Numbered from the stretch's first letter, positions 21,100-34,294 are shown. The stretch is DNA of 64,000 nt from Amblyomma americanum (GCF_052857255.1 NC_135497.1:545160107-545224106), one strand, 5' to 3'. The notes: generated by a model not told the origin, from the sequence alone. Numbers and translations: made by a program.

Positions 21100-23841
21100 A
21101 TGCGTAGTTTGCTACCCAAACGTGTTGAACTATGTTCATACCTGGATAACAGTGAGTGTGGCATTTTAGCATTAACTGAAACGTGGCTTAATCCTGATAT
21201 TTCTGACACTGAGGTACTGCCCGATACCAACGAGTACATAATCTTCCGCAAAGATAGAGAAAACAAAAGAGGAGGAGGTGTCCTAATAGCCGTCAAGAAG
21301 CGTATAGCATCTCATCATGTTAATTTACCCAGTCCCCTTGAGATTATATGGATCTGCATTACGTCATCATTCGTTAATTCAATAATAGGTGCATGTTACA
21401 GACCACCAGATAGCTCCGCTGCTTTCATATCTCACTTGCGCGATAACCTCAGTGCCATAAGGACCAAGTTTCCTAAAGCTAATATATTTCTGATGGGGGA
21501 CTTCAATTTCCCGGACATTGACTGGTCTAACCTCACCTCTGACTCTCGCTGTTCTAAAGACTTCATCGACTTAACTTTAGATTTTTCTTTAACTCAGTTA
21601 GTATACCAACCTACACGCGGAACGAATATTCTTGACCTTGTTTTGACTTCATGCCCCGACAATTCAAGCATCGTCTCTACTAGTGAGGGATTCAGTGACC
21701 ATCTGATTCTTAATTTTGCAGTTAGCATTCCATCACATACGCGGCATCTAACGTCTAAGCTCATCTTCAACTATAAAAAAGCTGATTGCAAAGCTCTTAA
21801 CGTTGGTCTGCAAGAATTTTGCTCCTCGTACCTTTCCACTTTCTCTTCCCGTACCGTCAATGAAAACTGGACCTTATTTAAAGAAAAGTTGCTGTCATTA
21901 TTGGTTGCTCACGTACCACAAACTTCATTTAGGTTCAACATTTCTAAGCCATGGTATCATAGGTCACTTCGCACAATTAAGAATAAAAAGAAGCGCTTAT
22001 TTAAAGCAATGAAAAAATCTGGATCTCCCTCTCTGAAACTGCAACAGAAAGACTGCGAAAAACAATACTGCCGTGCCGTTCGTAAAGCGAGACATAAATT
22101 TTATTCTCATGATCTTCAATCCCTTATGCGCAACAACCCTAAAAAATTCTGGCGTACAATATCCCCAACTAACACTCATACCCAAATCGCTCTACAGGAC
22201 AATACCGGAAATTTCATTACTGACGAAGAAAGTGCGACTATCTTTAACAATTATTTTACTTCAGTGTTCACCCATGAAGATCTTTCTAACATTCCTGCCA
22301 CCGCCGAAGTCGACTACAGATATATGACCCCCATCGAATTAACTGTTGAAGGCATCGCGTCACTTATCAAAGACCTTAAAATGTCCACTAGCTCTGGTGT
22401 TGACGGAATCAACGCCAAAATTCTTAAACTCACTATAAACTCGAGCAGCTTAATCTTGTATCACATTTTTCAGCAGTCTTTATCTACAGGTGAACTTCCG
22501 TTTGATTGGAAAATACGCAAAGTCATCCCCGTGTTCAAATCCGGAGACAGAAGTAACATCAGTAACTACCTACCTATATCTTTAACCAGTATTGCATGTA
22601 AGCTCCTAGAACATATCATTGCTTCAAATGTTGCGCAGCACCTTGAACAAAACAGCTTTTTTTACCCTCATCAGCACGGTTTTAGAAAAGGACTGTCATG
22701 CGATACTCAACTCATGGAATTTACGCACGAAGTTCTGACTAACATGAATGATAACCAACAGACTGATTGCATTTTCATCGACTTTTCTAAGGCTTTTGAT
22801 CGGGTAGCACATTGTCGTTTAATTGCCAAATTCTCTGCTTTAAATATCGACTCATTAACGCTATCATGGATTAGAAATTTCCTCTCATTTCGCAAACAAT
22901 TTACCAGTATAAATAATTGTTCATCCTCTCTCTCTGAAGTATCGTCCGGTGTTCCCCAGGGCAGTGTCCTGGGCCCGTTACTATTTTTAATATATATTAA
23001 CGATCTGCCAACCGACATTACCTCTAACATCCGTTTGTTTGCTGACGACTGTATTATTTACCGCAGAATTTCTAATCAAACCGATCATATCGCTTTACAG
23101 AAAGATCTAGACCATATAACAAACTGGTGTTCCATGTGGCTAATGCCGGTCAACACTGATAAGTGTAAATTAATTACTTTCAGCCGTAAACTTTCAAACT
23201 CTTCTTTCACCTACTCGCTCAGCAGTAATCATGTGACAACAGCGTCCTCATATAAATATCTCGGCATTCACCTAAATCGAAACCTTTCCTGGTCGACACA
23301 CATTAATAAAATTACAGCTGAGGCTTCACGAACCCTTGGATACTTAAAGCGTAATCTTCATGGTGCACCATCTGACACTCGAAAACTAGCCTACCAGACG
23401 TTTGTCCGCCCACAACTAGAATTTGCATCACCCATCTGGTCACCTCACCAAGCGTATCTAACACGTAATCTCGAATCTATACAGAACCGTGCTGCACGCT
23501 TCATCGCTCGTGATTATAACCGGCATTCCAGCGTCACTAAGATCAAGTTATCGCTATCACTTGAGTCATTAGAATCACGTCGTACCGTAGCCCTTCTTTG
23601 CTTATTTCATAAAATGATTTTAAGTCTTCACAGTCACACATTACCTTTGTCACGGCCATGTCGCACATCTCATCGCCTCCATAATCATAGCAGCTTTACG
23701 CGTATTTTTGGTCATACAAAAGCATTCAACATGTCTGCTCTCCCACGTGCCATAAACTATTGGAACAGCCTTCCTGACGATGCTACTAATACCAGAAATC
23801 CTGCTACATTTCGTGATAAAATAACAGCAATCTTCGCCTAG
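21100..23841 (+). CDS. CR1-like ORF2: AP endonuclease and reverse transcriptase
   Basis: 913 residues, no internal stop. The endonuclease nicks target DNA and the reverse transcriptase copies element RNA from the nick. Endonuclease residues 1-205: TETWL (26-30), a GGGVLIAV block, GDFNFPDIDW (133-142) and SDH (199-201) with catalytic Asp/His. Reverse transcriptase residues about 440-700: SSGVDGINAKILKL, NYLPISL (residue 491 is Leu where the family usually has Arg), HQHGFRKG, DFSKAFDRV, GVPQGSVLGPLLFLIYIND and the catalytic FADD (647-650). The C-terminal region resembles that of other CR1/Jockey elements; there is no RNase H. The reading frame is open upstream to the ORF1 stop, giving NHTPSRLHLSCTN just before the first ATG, so translation may start earlier. 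Confidence 0.93.
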   Translation: MRSLLPKRVELCSYLDNSECGILALTETWLNPDISDTEVLPDTNEYIIFRKDRENKRGGGVLIAVKKRIASHHVNLPSPLEIIWICITSSFVNSIIGACYRPPDSSAAFISHLRDNLSAIRTKFPKANIFLMGDFNFPDIDWSNLTSDSRCSKDFIDLTLDFSLTQLVYQPTRGTNILDLVLTSCPDNSSIVSTSEGFSDHLILNFAVSIPSHTRHLTSKLIFNYKKADCKALNVGLQEFCSSYLSTFSSRTVNENWTLFKEKLLSLLVAHVPQTSFRFNISKPWYHRSLRTIKNKKKRLFKAMKKSGSPSLKLQQKDCEKQYCRAVRKARHKFYSHDLQSLMRNNPKKFWRTISPTNTHTQIALQDNTGNFITDEESATIFNNYFTSVFTHEDLSNIPATAEVDYRYMTPIELTVEGIASLIKDLKMSTSSGVDGINAKILKLTINSSSLILYHIFQQSLSTGELPFDWKIRKVIPVFKSGDRSNISNYLPISLTSIACKLLEHIIASNVAQHLEQNSFFYPHQHGFRKGLSCDTQLMEFTHEVLTNMNDNQQTDCIFIDFSKAFDRVAHCRLIAKFSALNIDSLTLSWIRNFLSFRKQFTSINNCSSSLSEVSSGVPQGSVLGPLLFLIYINDLPTDITSNIRLFADDCIIYRRISNQTDHIALQKDLDHITNWCSMWLMPVNTDKCKLITFSRKLSNSSFTYSLSSNHVTTASSYKYLGIHLNRNLSWSTHINKITAEASRTLGYLKRNLHGAPSDTRKLAYQTFVRPQLEFASPIWSPHQAYLTRNLESIQNRAARFIARDYNRHSSVTKIKLSLSLESLESRRTVALLCLFHKMILSLHSHTLPLSRPCRTSHRLHNHSSFTRIFGHTKAFNMSALPRAINYWNSLPDDATNTRNPATFRDKITAIFA

Positions 23842-24170
23842 TTGTCTCAGTTCTGTGTATTCTTGCGAAAAATGTATTATTGCTGCTTAGTGTGAACTAA
23901 CTTGTGCACTTTTTAGCCTCTCTGTCAAATCGTGTTCCATTTCCATGTTGCCACATTTTGAAACACGTAATTATTGTGTGTTGTATTACTTTATTTGTAT
24001 TCTTCTGAGTGCCTCTTGCTAACTATTGTATAAAGTTTTTCTTCTGTCCTTATTTTCTGTCCTTATTTTTTTTGTTTTTTTTTGTGCTGTTCTCTAACTT
24101 CTATGTACTGCCCCACTCACACAATGCTCCAATGTAAAGGAGCCTGTGAGTAACTTGAATAAATAGAGAG

Positions 24171-27111
24171 AAGCAACAGATACCATTCAAATGAGGCACT
24201 CCAGCCTATGACATCGAACGATTTTCCTTACGTTGCGATTAATTCGCTTTCGTCTGCCTCCCCCTACGACGCCACGCCAGCAGGACTAAGCGGATTTGCC
24301 ACATCTTGAGAATAAGTCTTCGCCATTGGCTCGGTGCATTCATTTGAGGGGCATTTGCTGCTTTGTTTTTGAATTGTACCCAACTGCAGCAAAATTTTAC
24401 GAAAGTTGTTACACTCGACCAAAATCAAAACCTCGATCTTGCACAACATCAGGCTTTGAAATCTCACCATTTTTTCACATTCACTGTGCAACACTTAAGA
24501 AATCTCACAAGACAAGTGTCTCAAGTATTTAGATTCAAGCTAGCCATTTGAATCCGACGTGTTACACTCATACGCCAAGAACAGCGACAGAAGTTGTGCA
24601 TATTTATTTTACTTAGCCTTAACCTGTTGCACGGGGTAAAGAGCCTTCCTCCTGTTATTCTGCTGTCGTCAGCACCTAACAACTTCAGACTGAGCCGAGT
24701 AACATAGAAGTCGAGAGCCTTCAAAAAGCAAGCTTCCGTTACCCCTTTGCAGGCAGTGGCAAAAATAGAGCTCAAGTAGTGGTAGAAAGTTCCCAAGAAT
24801 GTGACAAAGACAAAGCACATAACTAGATCAAGTATGTGGCACTACTAAAATAGTATTCAAAATTTCTCTTAGGCCCAAAAAAGTGGTGGCAACATATGTT
24901 AATGTAATGTTTTCTTCAGGACCCCCCTCCACTCAGCCACTTAATAAAGGTAAATTTAGATGTTTTTAATTCTGTCACCCCCAATGCATTTTAGTTTAGA
25001 TTGTGATTGCTTAAGTTGGAGATGCAAATTTTTGTCATTGCTTGCCTATTGACAGACTTAAGTGTTCAACATTCTTCAAGTTTCTTATAAAACGTCACAG
25101 TTTATTACATTACTAAGGAAAATCTTATGCCAGCTTGTTTTTTACGAAAAAAAAATTCATGCCACAGCCGCCTTCTCAAATTTCGAAACACGTGTAACAA
25201 TAAATAAATAATAAACTCAAAAAAGTACAAAACTGCAATTCTTGAATTTTTGAAATAATTTTACGTTCTCAAAGTAGTCACTACAACTACTTCCTAAGTC
25301 GTCTGGCTGACAAAGACGCCAAAAAATCATTTCAGCAATTAGAAACCATAAGCAGAGTCAAAAAAATTTTTGAATTTGAGTAAAGTTGCTTTTTGTGACA
25401 TATTCAGCTGTGAATTCATTGTGAGGTGATACTAGTAAAAATATGAAGGTAGTAAGCTGCACCATACCCTTGAACGCAAGTTATTCTGGAGAGTGATTAA
25501 AGTAAATTTTGTATTAAGCCAGAAAACCGTGTTGAAAGCTGAGCAGCGATGACAAAACTCCAACGTTGCTTTGTGCTTGCTCTTTACTGCAGTGCTCACT
25601 AGAGCCGGTTGCGAACCATACATAAGCAGCGCTGCAAGGTGCTCCAAATGGTTGTTCCTATGTTTGTAGGATGAAAGGCCTGCTGGCGTGTTCAACCATG
25701 TTTCAACAATTGAAACAACTGGGTCACAGATTACGATGCAATTCTAACATGAACAGTTGAAGTACTACTGGCTGTTTCACACGCAGAGAGAAACTGGGAG
25801 TGCGACACCGCCACGGTTTGAGAGCCGCTGCTGCCGAGAGGCGGCTAGAATGGGCGCATATTTATTGTGCATGTACCTTTGCCATCAATCCTTCCCAGAT
25901 GTCGGCAGCAGTGCTTTACCAAGCACGGCAACCAACCACTCTCAGTTTTCTCTTAAGTGTGAAGAGCCTGCACATGAAGACAATGTGATAAAACACTAGT
26001 GTTCTTTCCAAGGTGCTCTTTTAAACCACTTTGTGAGTTCAATTTCTTTTTCTTGAATGACTTCTTCACCGAAGCAGAAGACAGCACCATCATTTCATAG
26101 CGCTTCTCTCATCCGCGCAATGAGGAGCGTGGCTGCAGTGGTCTTTGGTCCACATCTCCAGTTACCACGAGGGTTGACTTGATGCTTCTGGTACGCGACC
26201 ACTTAATTTTTATTTTTTGTAACCGTGCCCCTGAGTAGATCTCTGTACTCCAGAAGCTGAGAGCATCAGCACTCCACTTGCAGCATTGCCTATACCTACA
26301 CTTAGAGCTGGCTCCAGCATGCACTGGACTAAGGAGCAGGCAGGGAGCAATACAACAGTAATGCATTGATGCTGAACTTGCAAAGTATGCGTTTTAGAGC
26401 AAACGTTACTCGAATTAAACTTGTGATAATAAATGCGACTGAATGGTATTGTGCAGCTAACTACCTTTCATATATGCTTACCAGAACCACATCACTATGC
26501 AACTGACAGCTGATTATGCCGCACAAAGCAACTTTTCTTTAATTTAGAAATTTTCTGGCATGGCTTAGGTTTTCTCATCGCTGAAACATTTTGTAGGCTG
26601 CTTTGAAATCCATACAACTTCTGTGAGCTTTCCACCTTATTCAGTTTAAAAATAAAGAAAAATGAAACAAATTAATTTCAAATTTTTGTATGCGAAAGCA
26701 AAATGTCTAGTCTAAAAAAATTGATATTCATGCGTTCTAATTCAGCCAAATGAAAAGTGATAGTGCATGTATGAGGTACTTCAGAAATTTTTAGCACATT
26801 CGCCTTTCCACTGTGCAGAAAACATGGAAGATCATGCACCTGCATAGTGCTTCACATGTTTATGATCTTCATGAGTGCACGTCTGCCTGAGCGCATACTA
26901 AAATAAAAAAAAAACACTTCGCAATTTTATAATGCCTGCAGCCCACCCAAAGTAGGTGATTCGATGGTAGAATTAAGAAAGAAGCTGCTTCACCAGCTGC
27001 ATAGAAAGCATACGCACCATTAATGCAGTTGTGAGCTTTGCGTTTCTGATCTTGCTGTGTACAATGGCTACAAACAGCCAGAGTGCACAGAATGCCCAGC
27101 GAAAGGTTTAT
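24171..27111. other. AT-rich unassigned stretch
   Basis: About 2.9 kb without a supported gene or repeat. Short open frames occur on both strands without recognisable domains. Confidence 0.4.
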
Positions 27112-27290
27112 TATATATGGGGGTTTAACGTCCCAAAGCGACTGAGGCTATGAGAGACGCCGTAGTGAAGGGCTTCGGGAATTTCGACCACCTGGGGTTC
27201 TTTAACATGCGCTGACATTGCACAGTACACGGGCCTCTAGAATTTCGCCCCCATCAAAGTTCGACCGCCGCGGCTGGGATCGAAGCCCAG
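27112..27290 (-). mobile_element. SINE type B (tRNA-derived head, different tail)
   Basis: On the minus strand the head near 27270-27288 has a B-box-like GGCTTCGATCC, then the CGGCGGTCG block, the same central body as type A (AACCCCAGGTGGTCGAAATT) and a tail with CATAGCCTCAGTCGCTTTGG and GACGTTAAACCCCC. The body is shared with type A but the 3' tail is different. Related tails are at 58305-58405 (minus) and 60030-60090 (plus). Confidence 0.8.
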
Positions 27291-30200
27291 CGAAAGCTTC
27301 AGCACTGATGTTTGCAGCTAACCTTTCTTTCAGTTCTCTTTTGCGCTGTGTTAACTACGAGGCTCTTCGCACTGTTGGCTATGCTCGCCATCTGCCTTCA
27401 TCGCATTTCTACGGTAATGGCCTCCTATGGCGAAATATCGTTCCTCCAGAAAGCGCACGAATACGTCACTCGCTATCATGGATCAAATCTACAATGGGCG
27501 TTACCACGTGTTCCTCACTTCTTTTATACATATATCTTTATGGGTTGTTTTCTGGCAAAAATGGCATATGTGCTTTCAGGTGATCCTACCCTACAAATCT
27601 AGCCTAACTTAGTATTTTCCCTTAGTGCCCCTTTAAGATGGGATCACAGCACAATTGTTTTAGCAAAAACAAGTTGGGGTAATGATTTTTATTGTAATAG
27701 AATAAACTATATGCATTTTTAAAGGACATCGAAGATGCTCGAACAAAATCTGGGTCAGATGGCTTGGAACGACTGAATTTTAGGTTTTTAAACTAAAATT
27801 CGCCATCACAAAGATATTCAGTCTTGCCACTTTTCAGCTGCACCAAACACATGCACAAGCGTCTCATCAACAGGTGTCTGCTGAAATTGCTACTTTTGTG
27901 TTGCGTACCCAGGTATCTTTCATCAAATTCACTAAACACGTCACGATACTTATGTGACCACACTTATCAGTTGTGTTATAGGCTGTACATTTCCCACAGA
28001 ATGACGTTTGAAGTCTTCAGCATACTTTTCTGTGAATACATCACAGTGAAGGGATAAGGAAAGGCAGCTGCTTTACTAACACAAGAATACACAAAGGATC
28101 ATGCACCACAGGTCTTTTCTCGTCCAACTGCACCAACAAACCAAAGTGTCTTTAAAACTTTAGGTGCTCTTTGGATGACACGAGAAAGGTTTACTGGTTG
28201 AAATGAAACGAAGTTATGGTATTAGTGTGGCCGCACCTGGATGTGCAGGTACATCAGTGAGACCCTGTGATACGGCACAGCTGTGCAACAAGCAGGCAGT
28301 GATATCCCTACTCTCTGCAGCAAAAAGTGAGATAAGAACATCATCATAAGAATCAGAAGCATTCAAAGCAAATAAAATCTATAGACACTATAGCACATAC
28401 AAAATTGTTTTTGGTGTGGTTGGTTCAGCAAATTCTAAAACAGCGCTCGAAGAGACAGACAGAAGAATGATATGCACCACACACATTGCAGTGAATTAAC
28501 AGTGGAATTGTAATCATTACGCATTTCAATATACACACTGCAAAAAAAAGAGTCAACACAGTCCCGCCACATGCTGCATCATTATTCTCATCTTTCCCCT
28601 TCCAGAAATACCCTTTCTTCTACTAGGAGCAATAGGGATGCGCTGCTCACGCACGTGTCCTTATAATCAAACATTATATGCAATACAGTGATAGTTCACT
28701 GAAACTGAGACCAAAAAGCGCAGAAAAGTATTGAGCGTAAAACAATGTTTGATTATAAAGACACATGCATAAGTAGCACCTCGCTATCACTACAAGCAGA
28801 AGAGCCTATTTTGGAAGAGAGAAGATGAGGGTAACGATGGAACGTGACAGGACTGATTGATGACTGCTTTATCTGTATTTAGCACATAGAAATGCTTCAT
28901 GAATAAACTTTAGTTGCCAGTTCTACGCAGCGTGTTCGTGTGCATCTTCATTCTGTCCACATCTTCCAGCACTGCTCAGAATAATATATACAAAAGCTGA
29001 ATTATATCCAGCACACGAGGTTTTCCTCTTGGAATGGCCATACAAAAACTGCAGCTTTATTTGCTCTTCATCACAACATTCAACACTCTGATCGCATTCG
29101 CTACGCCAGGTAGCCTGCAGACTGTCTTTAACCTTTTATATGGTGCAAACTTTATGCATGTGTCACCATGGCCGGTCTCGAGGGAAACGTGTGCTCTATT
29201 TCTTAAGGCCTTTGCAAAGGGGTCTGTTTCTGCCTCTTGCCACATCACGGTGGGGTCGCCACTGCCCCACTTCTGCATCTGCTATTCATACGGGAGGAGA
29301 AGGCGCTCGCTCCCAGTTTGGCCCGCGCCATTGGTAACCATCAAGCCCTTATGTTTCAACCTTTGCATTGTATGCAAAGACTGTGAATCACACCCCCACC
29401 TTTGTTTTGCCAAGCGCGATATCTGAAACAACGAATTGATGTTTGTGCATGCTCGCCTTCAGTCCGACTGCATGAGAGCATGTATTCTTCGAGGACAAAT
29501 GTCATCCGTTCTACCCTTTACATCTCACTAAAAGCAAGACTATAAGCCTTTGTAGTTCATCTTCTTGCAGGTCTGCATCAGTGTGCAGAATGATATGCCA
29601 TGTGGAGCATTAACATGGCAAGATTCGAAGTGTAAACAATTCTGCAGCATTAATATAGCTCCTGAAATTTCAAGCACAGCTGCTTTAGCTTTGCACGACA
29701 GTGGCATTAGCAATAATTTATGCTGCACCTCAGCAAAGTGCATCATATAATTCGTGAATCGAATGGGCGCAGAAAAATTACAACACTGGCCATAGAAACG
29801 CGGTGCGATGACAGCACGTTGCACGCACATAAAGTCCAAGAGGCGCAGATCTGCTCCTCTTGGAAAAGCGTTTTGATGTTTGCCGGTGTCTCACGACCGT
29901 CAATTCCACCAGATGATATTCCACCCGACGAACACAACTAATTTATATTAGTTGTTGAAAATAACTGCCAGCATGAGCTAACTGCCAGCAAGGCAAAGTT
30001 CCGAACAGCGTTTTGAACAAAATTGGACTTCACTAGCAACAGGCTTATCTCAGAAGCAATGACAGCCAGTAATACACAGTGTATTCTCCTGCATTTGTAC
30101 AGCCTCCTCATTGCTTAAGATAAACCTTCAAGAACATGAACTTTCCTCATATCATTCAGGAAACGTAGATACACCCAAAAAGCTTATACTTATCAACCTA

Positions 30201-32214
30201 GCATAGGTGACTTAAAGCACACTGCAGTGTTTTATGATAGCTGGCTTAGATTAAGGTGTGAGGAGCTGCAAATGTAGGTTTGTGATGCTGACATGTTATT
30301 AAATTCGTCAATTTAAAAAAATAGAAGGCATTGAACATTCAACTGCACGCACGACTGGCCGTAATCTAAGCCCTTCTTTTATAAAAATGTTTAACTGAAA
30401 TATTTCATTGGTAGCTTCTTCAGCATATACCGCAAGTTAAATGTATGCGTCGGCAGCAAAATAGGGCGCTCTTTATGATAGCTTAAGCCATTCATCGGAC
30501 ATAAATTCTGAAATTTCAATACTCAGCACGCGTCACTATATGTGCCTGCACACACTACCTGTACTGTTGCTCTCTGGTGACGCTAGGAAGAAGAGAATGC
30601 CTACAAGCAAACTTGCGCACAACTCGAAAACTCATTGGTGTAACTCATGTCCTCAAACAGCTAGCAGTTCGGCGGCAGCAATAACAGAAATATTACAGTT
30701 TTTCCTGACACTTGCTGACAGATTAGTCATTAGTATTCCTTCGAGGTATCGATACAGGTCTCTCGTTTAAGAAAGTTGGGATGTATATGGGGAGTAAAGT
30801 AATTTAGGACACGTCAAAAGTGATATCAGCGTAATTAGTTTTTACATGCATATCCCCGCAATATTTATTTGACAGTCAAATGTTAGTGTATGTGGTTCTG
30901 ACTTTACGCTCTACAAGTATCGTCTCAAGGCAGCAGCCAATAATAGCGGTACAGAATTTACCACTCGCACGTTGCGGAAACTTTTGTCCCCGATGGTGCA
31001 TTTTTATAAGGTGAGCTCAAGACTTTCACTATCTGAGTTTTCCTTCTCTTCCCCTTAGCATTAGGCAACATTTAATAATGGACCATGAGACATATGCAAG
31101 AAAATCATCAGAGTACTTCCTTCTGGATGTAGAATAAGAGTGATTCCTGCTTTTAAACATATTAACCGAGCATATTTTGTGATGAATCTGTGCGCATGTG
31201 GGCTGCACTGAGGACATGGACACTCAGCATTCTTTGTTGTTTTTTTTTTAATTTCGGCGCTGCATACCAAAAACCGGCGGCCGAAAGCGCAAACCAGGTG
31301 AATACCACTCACCACCCCAGATGCAGGTAGAAAGCAAGCGGTCGTGTCTTCACGCCTCTAGCGGCAGAAGACGGGGTAACTTCTGGAGAAAGACTCCCAT
31401 TGCTTCTGCGGTGATTGTAAAAGCCGTAGGAAAGAGTGCAGTGATCCCTTCGACACCAGCTGGGCCTGATATTGATACAAATGGTAAAAGTGCATTCAGA
31501 ATGGTTCTAGAATTCCAGTTACGCGATTTTCAAGCCGTCCTCACCACACGTTTTGTAGAAAAATGAAGAACACATTCGCGCCAATGACTTCACTTCTTTA
31601 AAAAGACCTCAAATGCGGTGCCTATGTTTTATCTACCTGTAAGAGCACTTGTAATATATTTGAAGATTGCTTCGAGGCAGTTTACTGATGGAAAAGGCTG
31701 AAAAGGTCAACAAATTTTCCAAATTCATTTTCCCACCTGTGCAGGCACATCCAACTGAACACCTGTAACCCTTTTTGCCGTGCTTCATGTCCACCCCTCA
31801 TGTAATACCCGGTAATGGGGCCTTTGGGTATCAATATATAAATAAACAAGTAAATTCCTATGCTAGTAAGTACACACAGAACACCAGGGGGACAATTACC
31901 AAAAGAGAAAAACATTCTGAATGGTTTGTTTTATTGTGAGGTAGAAATTAGCACGTAAAATATGTAATGTGGATATATCATATTCATTTGCCGGCACATG
32001 AAGCAAAAGGAACGCACATTCCCATATTCTATAAAGGGTCCAACATTTTGCAAATACTGCAATGGCTGAAATACAATTCGCTTAAACCAGCATGATTATC
32101 CAATGTGTACTGAAATCCAAAAGCTTATTTAAATGCGGTCCTGAAACAAGCCATAAAAGAACACTGTCGGAATCCACGCGCTCCTTTTCATTCCATACAA
32201 CACAGAAAGCTTAC
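27291..32214. other. AT-rich unassigned stretch
   Basis: About 4.9 kb with no supported gene. At 27618-27640 the minus strand carries TTAAAGGGGCACTAAGGG, similar to the MITE end at 18469-18490, so a truncated copy may end there. At 31740-31860 the minus strand has sequence ending in an ATTTATATATTGATACCC-type tail that may be the 3' end of another dispersed repeat. Neither could be bounded. Confidence 0.4.
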
Positions 32215-32285
32215 TTTGAGGAGGAGGCAAGATCCGTGCTGTAGGCTCCAAAGTGGCTGCGGACGAGCCACATGGGGACATCCAC
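32215..32285 (-). other. Possible host exon (71 nt), minus strand
   Basis: The minus strand has an acceptor-like GTTCGCAG at 32286-32293, 71 open bases encoding VDVPMWLVRSHFGAYSTDL and a few more residues, then a donor-like AAA|GTAAGC. The protein was not recognised. The polypyrimidine tract is weak, so this may be chance. Confidence 0.2.
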
Positions 32286-32431
32286 CTGCGAACACTCGGT
32301 ATTAGAGAGCATGGTGACATAATAAATGAAAGACTGAGTCACAACATTGATTCCCCTCAGTTATGAACAGAGAAAATGTAAAACTAGGATATGTAACCGA
32401 ATCAGCTCCACTAAAATAGCAGTATATCAAC

Positions 32432-33023
32432 AGTGGGGCTCACATGGGGAGATAAATACGTTCTCCGCACTCAATTGCGGCTGACACGGTTCAGTGTCAC
32501 CCGGACCCTACCCTGTGATCGCATACGCTACCGAGCGCATGCCAACCACGGCGGGCCTTACTCTGAGGGAACAAAGGAACGATACATTGGCTGCTACAAA
32601 CAGGCATTTATTGCTACAGCAACAACAACGCTAGCAAGGAACAAGGTACGATAATGAATCAAGGTCGTCCGACTCACCAGGAAGGTTCCGAGCGAATGTT
32701 CGCCCGCGCTAGGGCTAAGGATATTCCGCACTCCTGCACGGGATGAGAACGGGAGCCAGTATCCCTGCCGCTTCCTCGCCCCGCCGGGGAAGAGCGGAGC
32801 CGCGAGCGACCTGTCCGCTCGCGCCGACGATCCCAAACGAAGAGCCCATGCCCCTCTCTCGCTCGCGGGCTTCAGCAGTCTCCCGCGCAGCGACGCTGGC
32901 GCCCTCTCTCGCCAGTAAATTTAATTGACAAGGGAATTTGTTCCTCCTCGAGGTGAGAGTGCTGCTGCACGGTACCTCGAGGGAAAGCAAACACAGGGGA
33001 AGGAGGCAGGGCAGGTCCCCACA
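32432..33023 (-). repeat. LTR (3' LTR in element orientation)
   Basis: This aligns with 34315-34907 over its full length, with numerous substitutions. Its inner end is CCCCACA, directly followed on the plus strand by TCCCCCAACC, which is the polypurine tract read on the minus strand. Confidence 0.85.
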
Positions 33024-34294
33024 TCCCCCAACCTTAAATAGACCCACGCGCCTGAAAGTACATGCTATGGAGGAGTCTCCTGGTCTTCATGTCCTTGAGG
33101 CACGTCTTGCAGAGGTCACGCCGACAGCGTCCACGCAGACTTTCGCGGTGTTCCGAAGGCAGCGTGAAGATCTCCGCTGGGACGACTCGCGTGGCCCGCG
33201 GACTACCGTGTCAGCAGGCCCGCGAATAGCAGGCCGGTAAGAAAACTGCAGGCCAGGATTTTGCAGTAGTCGCCAGGGCAGCAGCAGCCAGAGGTGACTG
33301 CTGGTCTCGCCACAGCTGCCCCGGATGGATGCGGCCAACAGGATACAGACCGCTCCGTCGCAGCAGGTGGCAGCGAGACGATGTGCACCGGACAGCAAGC
33401 CTGGGTGGCTCCGCCGGATCTGAAAATTGCCGAAACGCTCTCGGCTTGAATTTAACGTAGGTCATGGGAGAGGAAACGGCATCCGCAAGGGCCTCGTGGC
33501 ACAATGCCTACCACGCTGGCAAAACGTTTCGGGCGGCTGTGCAAACGCAGTTCCAGTGAACAAAGCCATTTCATGAATTGAACGAGACTGCTCTGTTCGT
33601 GCGAGGTTACAAAAAACGGGCGGGCAGCAAAGTGCGCCCCCTCTCAACAACACGGTCTGATGGTCGTGTATCTTCTGGCGTGTTGCAGGCAGCGCCGAAA
33701 AGCCTCAGGCCCAACTACCACTCCGACAACGACCGTGAACAAAACAAAGACCCGAAACGGGTTATGTGCGCGCAGCCACGAGAAGACATCAGCTTTATGT
33801 GGTGGTCCTACGCCGCTCACTGCACAAAGCAGCTTCTGAGCGGTCGGCGCCCACCGTATCGGATGATGTCGGAGCGCCCGGTGCCGAGCTGCAATACCAG
33901 CGAGCTCGTAGCGGCACCCGTGGCCCCCGGCCGCCCGGCTTCTGGATCCGCGACTCCCAGAGTCGAAAAAGAGACAGTAGAGAAAATATATACAGGAACT
34001 CGGATCACCCACGCGGGTTCAGTACTCGCCCGCTTCGGGCTCGGCAACTCCGCGGGCGCTCGGCCTCGCGCTCCCTCGATGCGGACCAAGTGATTCTCGC
34101 GGAGAAACTCCAGGGAAAACTGTGCTGAGCATATCGAGAAGCTCAAACATGCTGCAGCGCAATACACCTGGCACTGAAGAAAGCATGCCGCAGGTCCTAG
34201 CGATTAAAATTCACTCTAGGCCTAGCACTTGTCAAGTCCGGACAAAGAGCGTTCCTCGAACCGAACCGACAGTCGTCCAATGTTCCAAGAATGT
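33024..34294 (-). other. Interior of non-autonomous LTR element, no recognised coding
   Basis: Open frames of up to 171 codons exist on both strands, but none shows capsid, zinc-knuckle, protease, reverse transcriptase or integrase motifs. They overlap one another in this GC-rich sequence and look non-coding. Confidence 0.55.

Larger units (their letters stand above)
19301..24170 (+). mobile_element. CR1-like non-LTR retrotransposon, nearly intact
   Basis: The layout is 261-bp tandem monomers (5' UTR/promoter-like), ORF1 with a 2A motif, coiled coil and nucleic-acid-binding domain, a 93-bp gap, ORF2 with AP-type endonuclease and reverse transcriptase, then an AT-rich 3' UTR of about 330 bp with an AATAAA (near 24159). 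Both ORFs are open. The endonuclease type, the ORF1 domain type and the reverse transcriptase order fit the CR1/L2/Jockey group. No target-site duplication could be fixed, so the outer borders are approximate. Confidence 0.9.

Noticed and set aside
33578..34167. Frames of 116-171 codons in the non-autonomous LTR element
   Set aside because: Overlapping frames on both strands, no gag or pol motifs; most likely non-coding GC-rich sequence.
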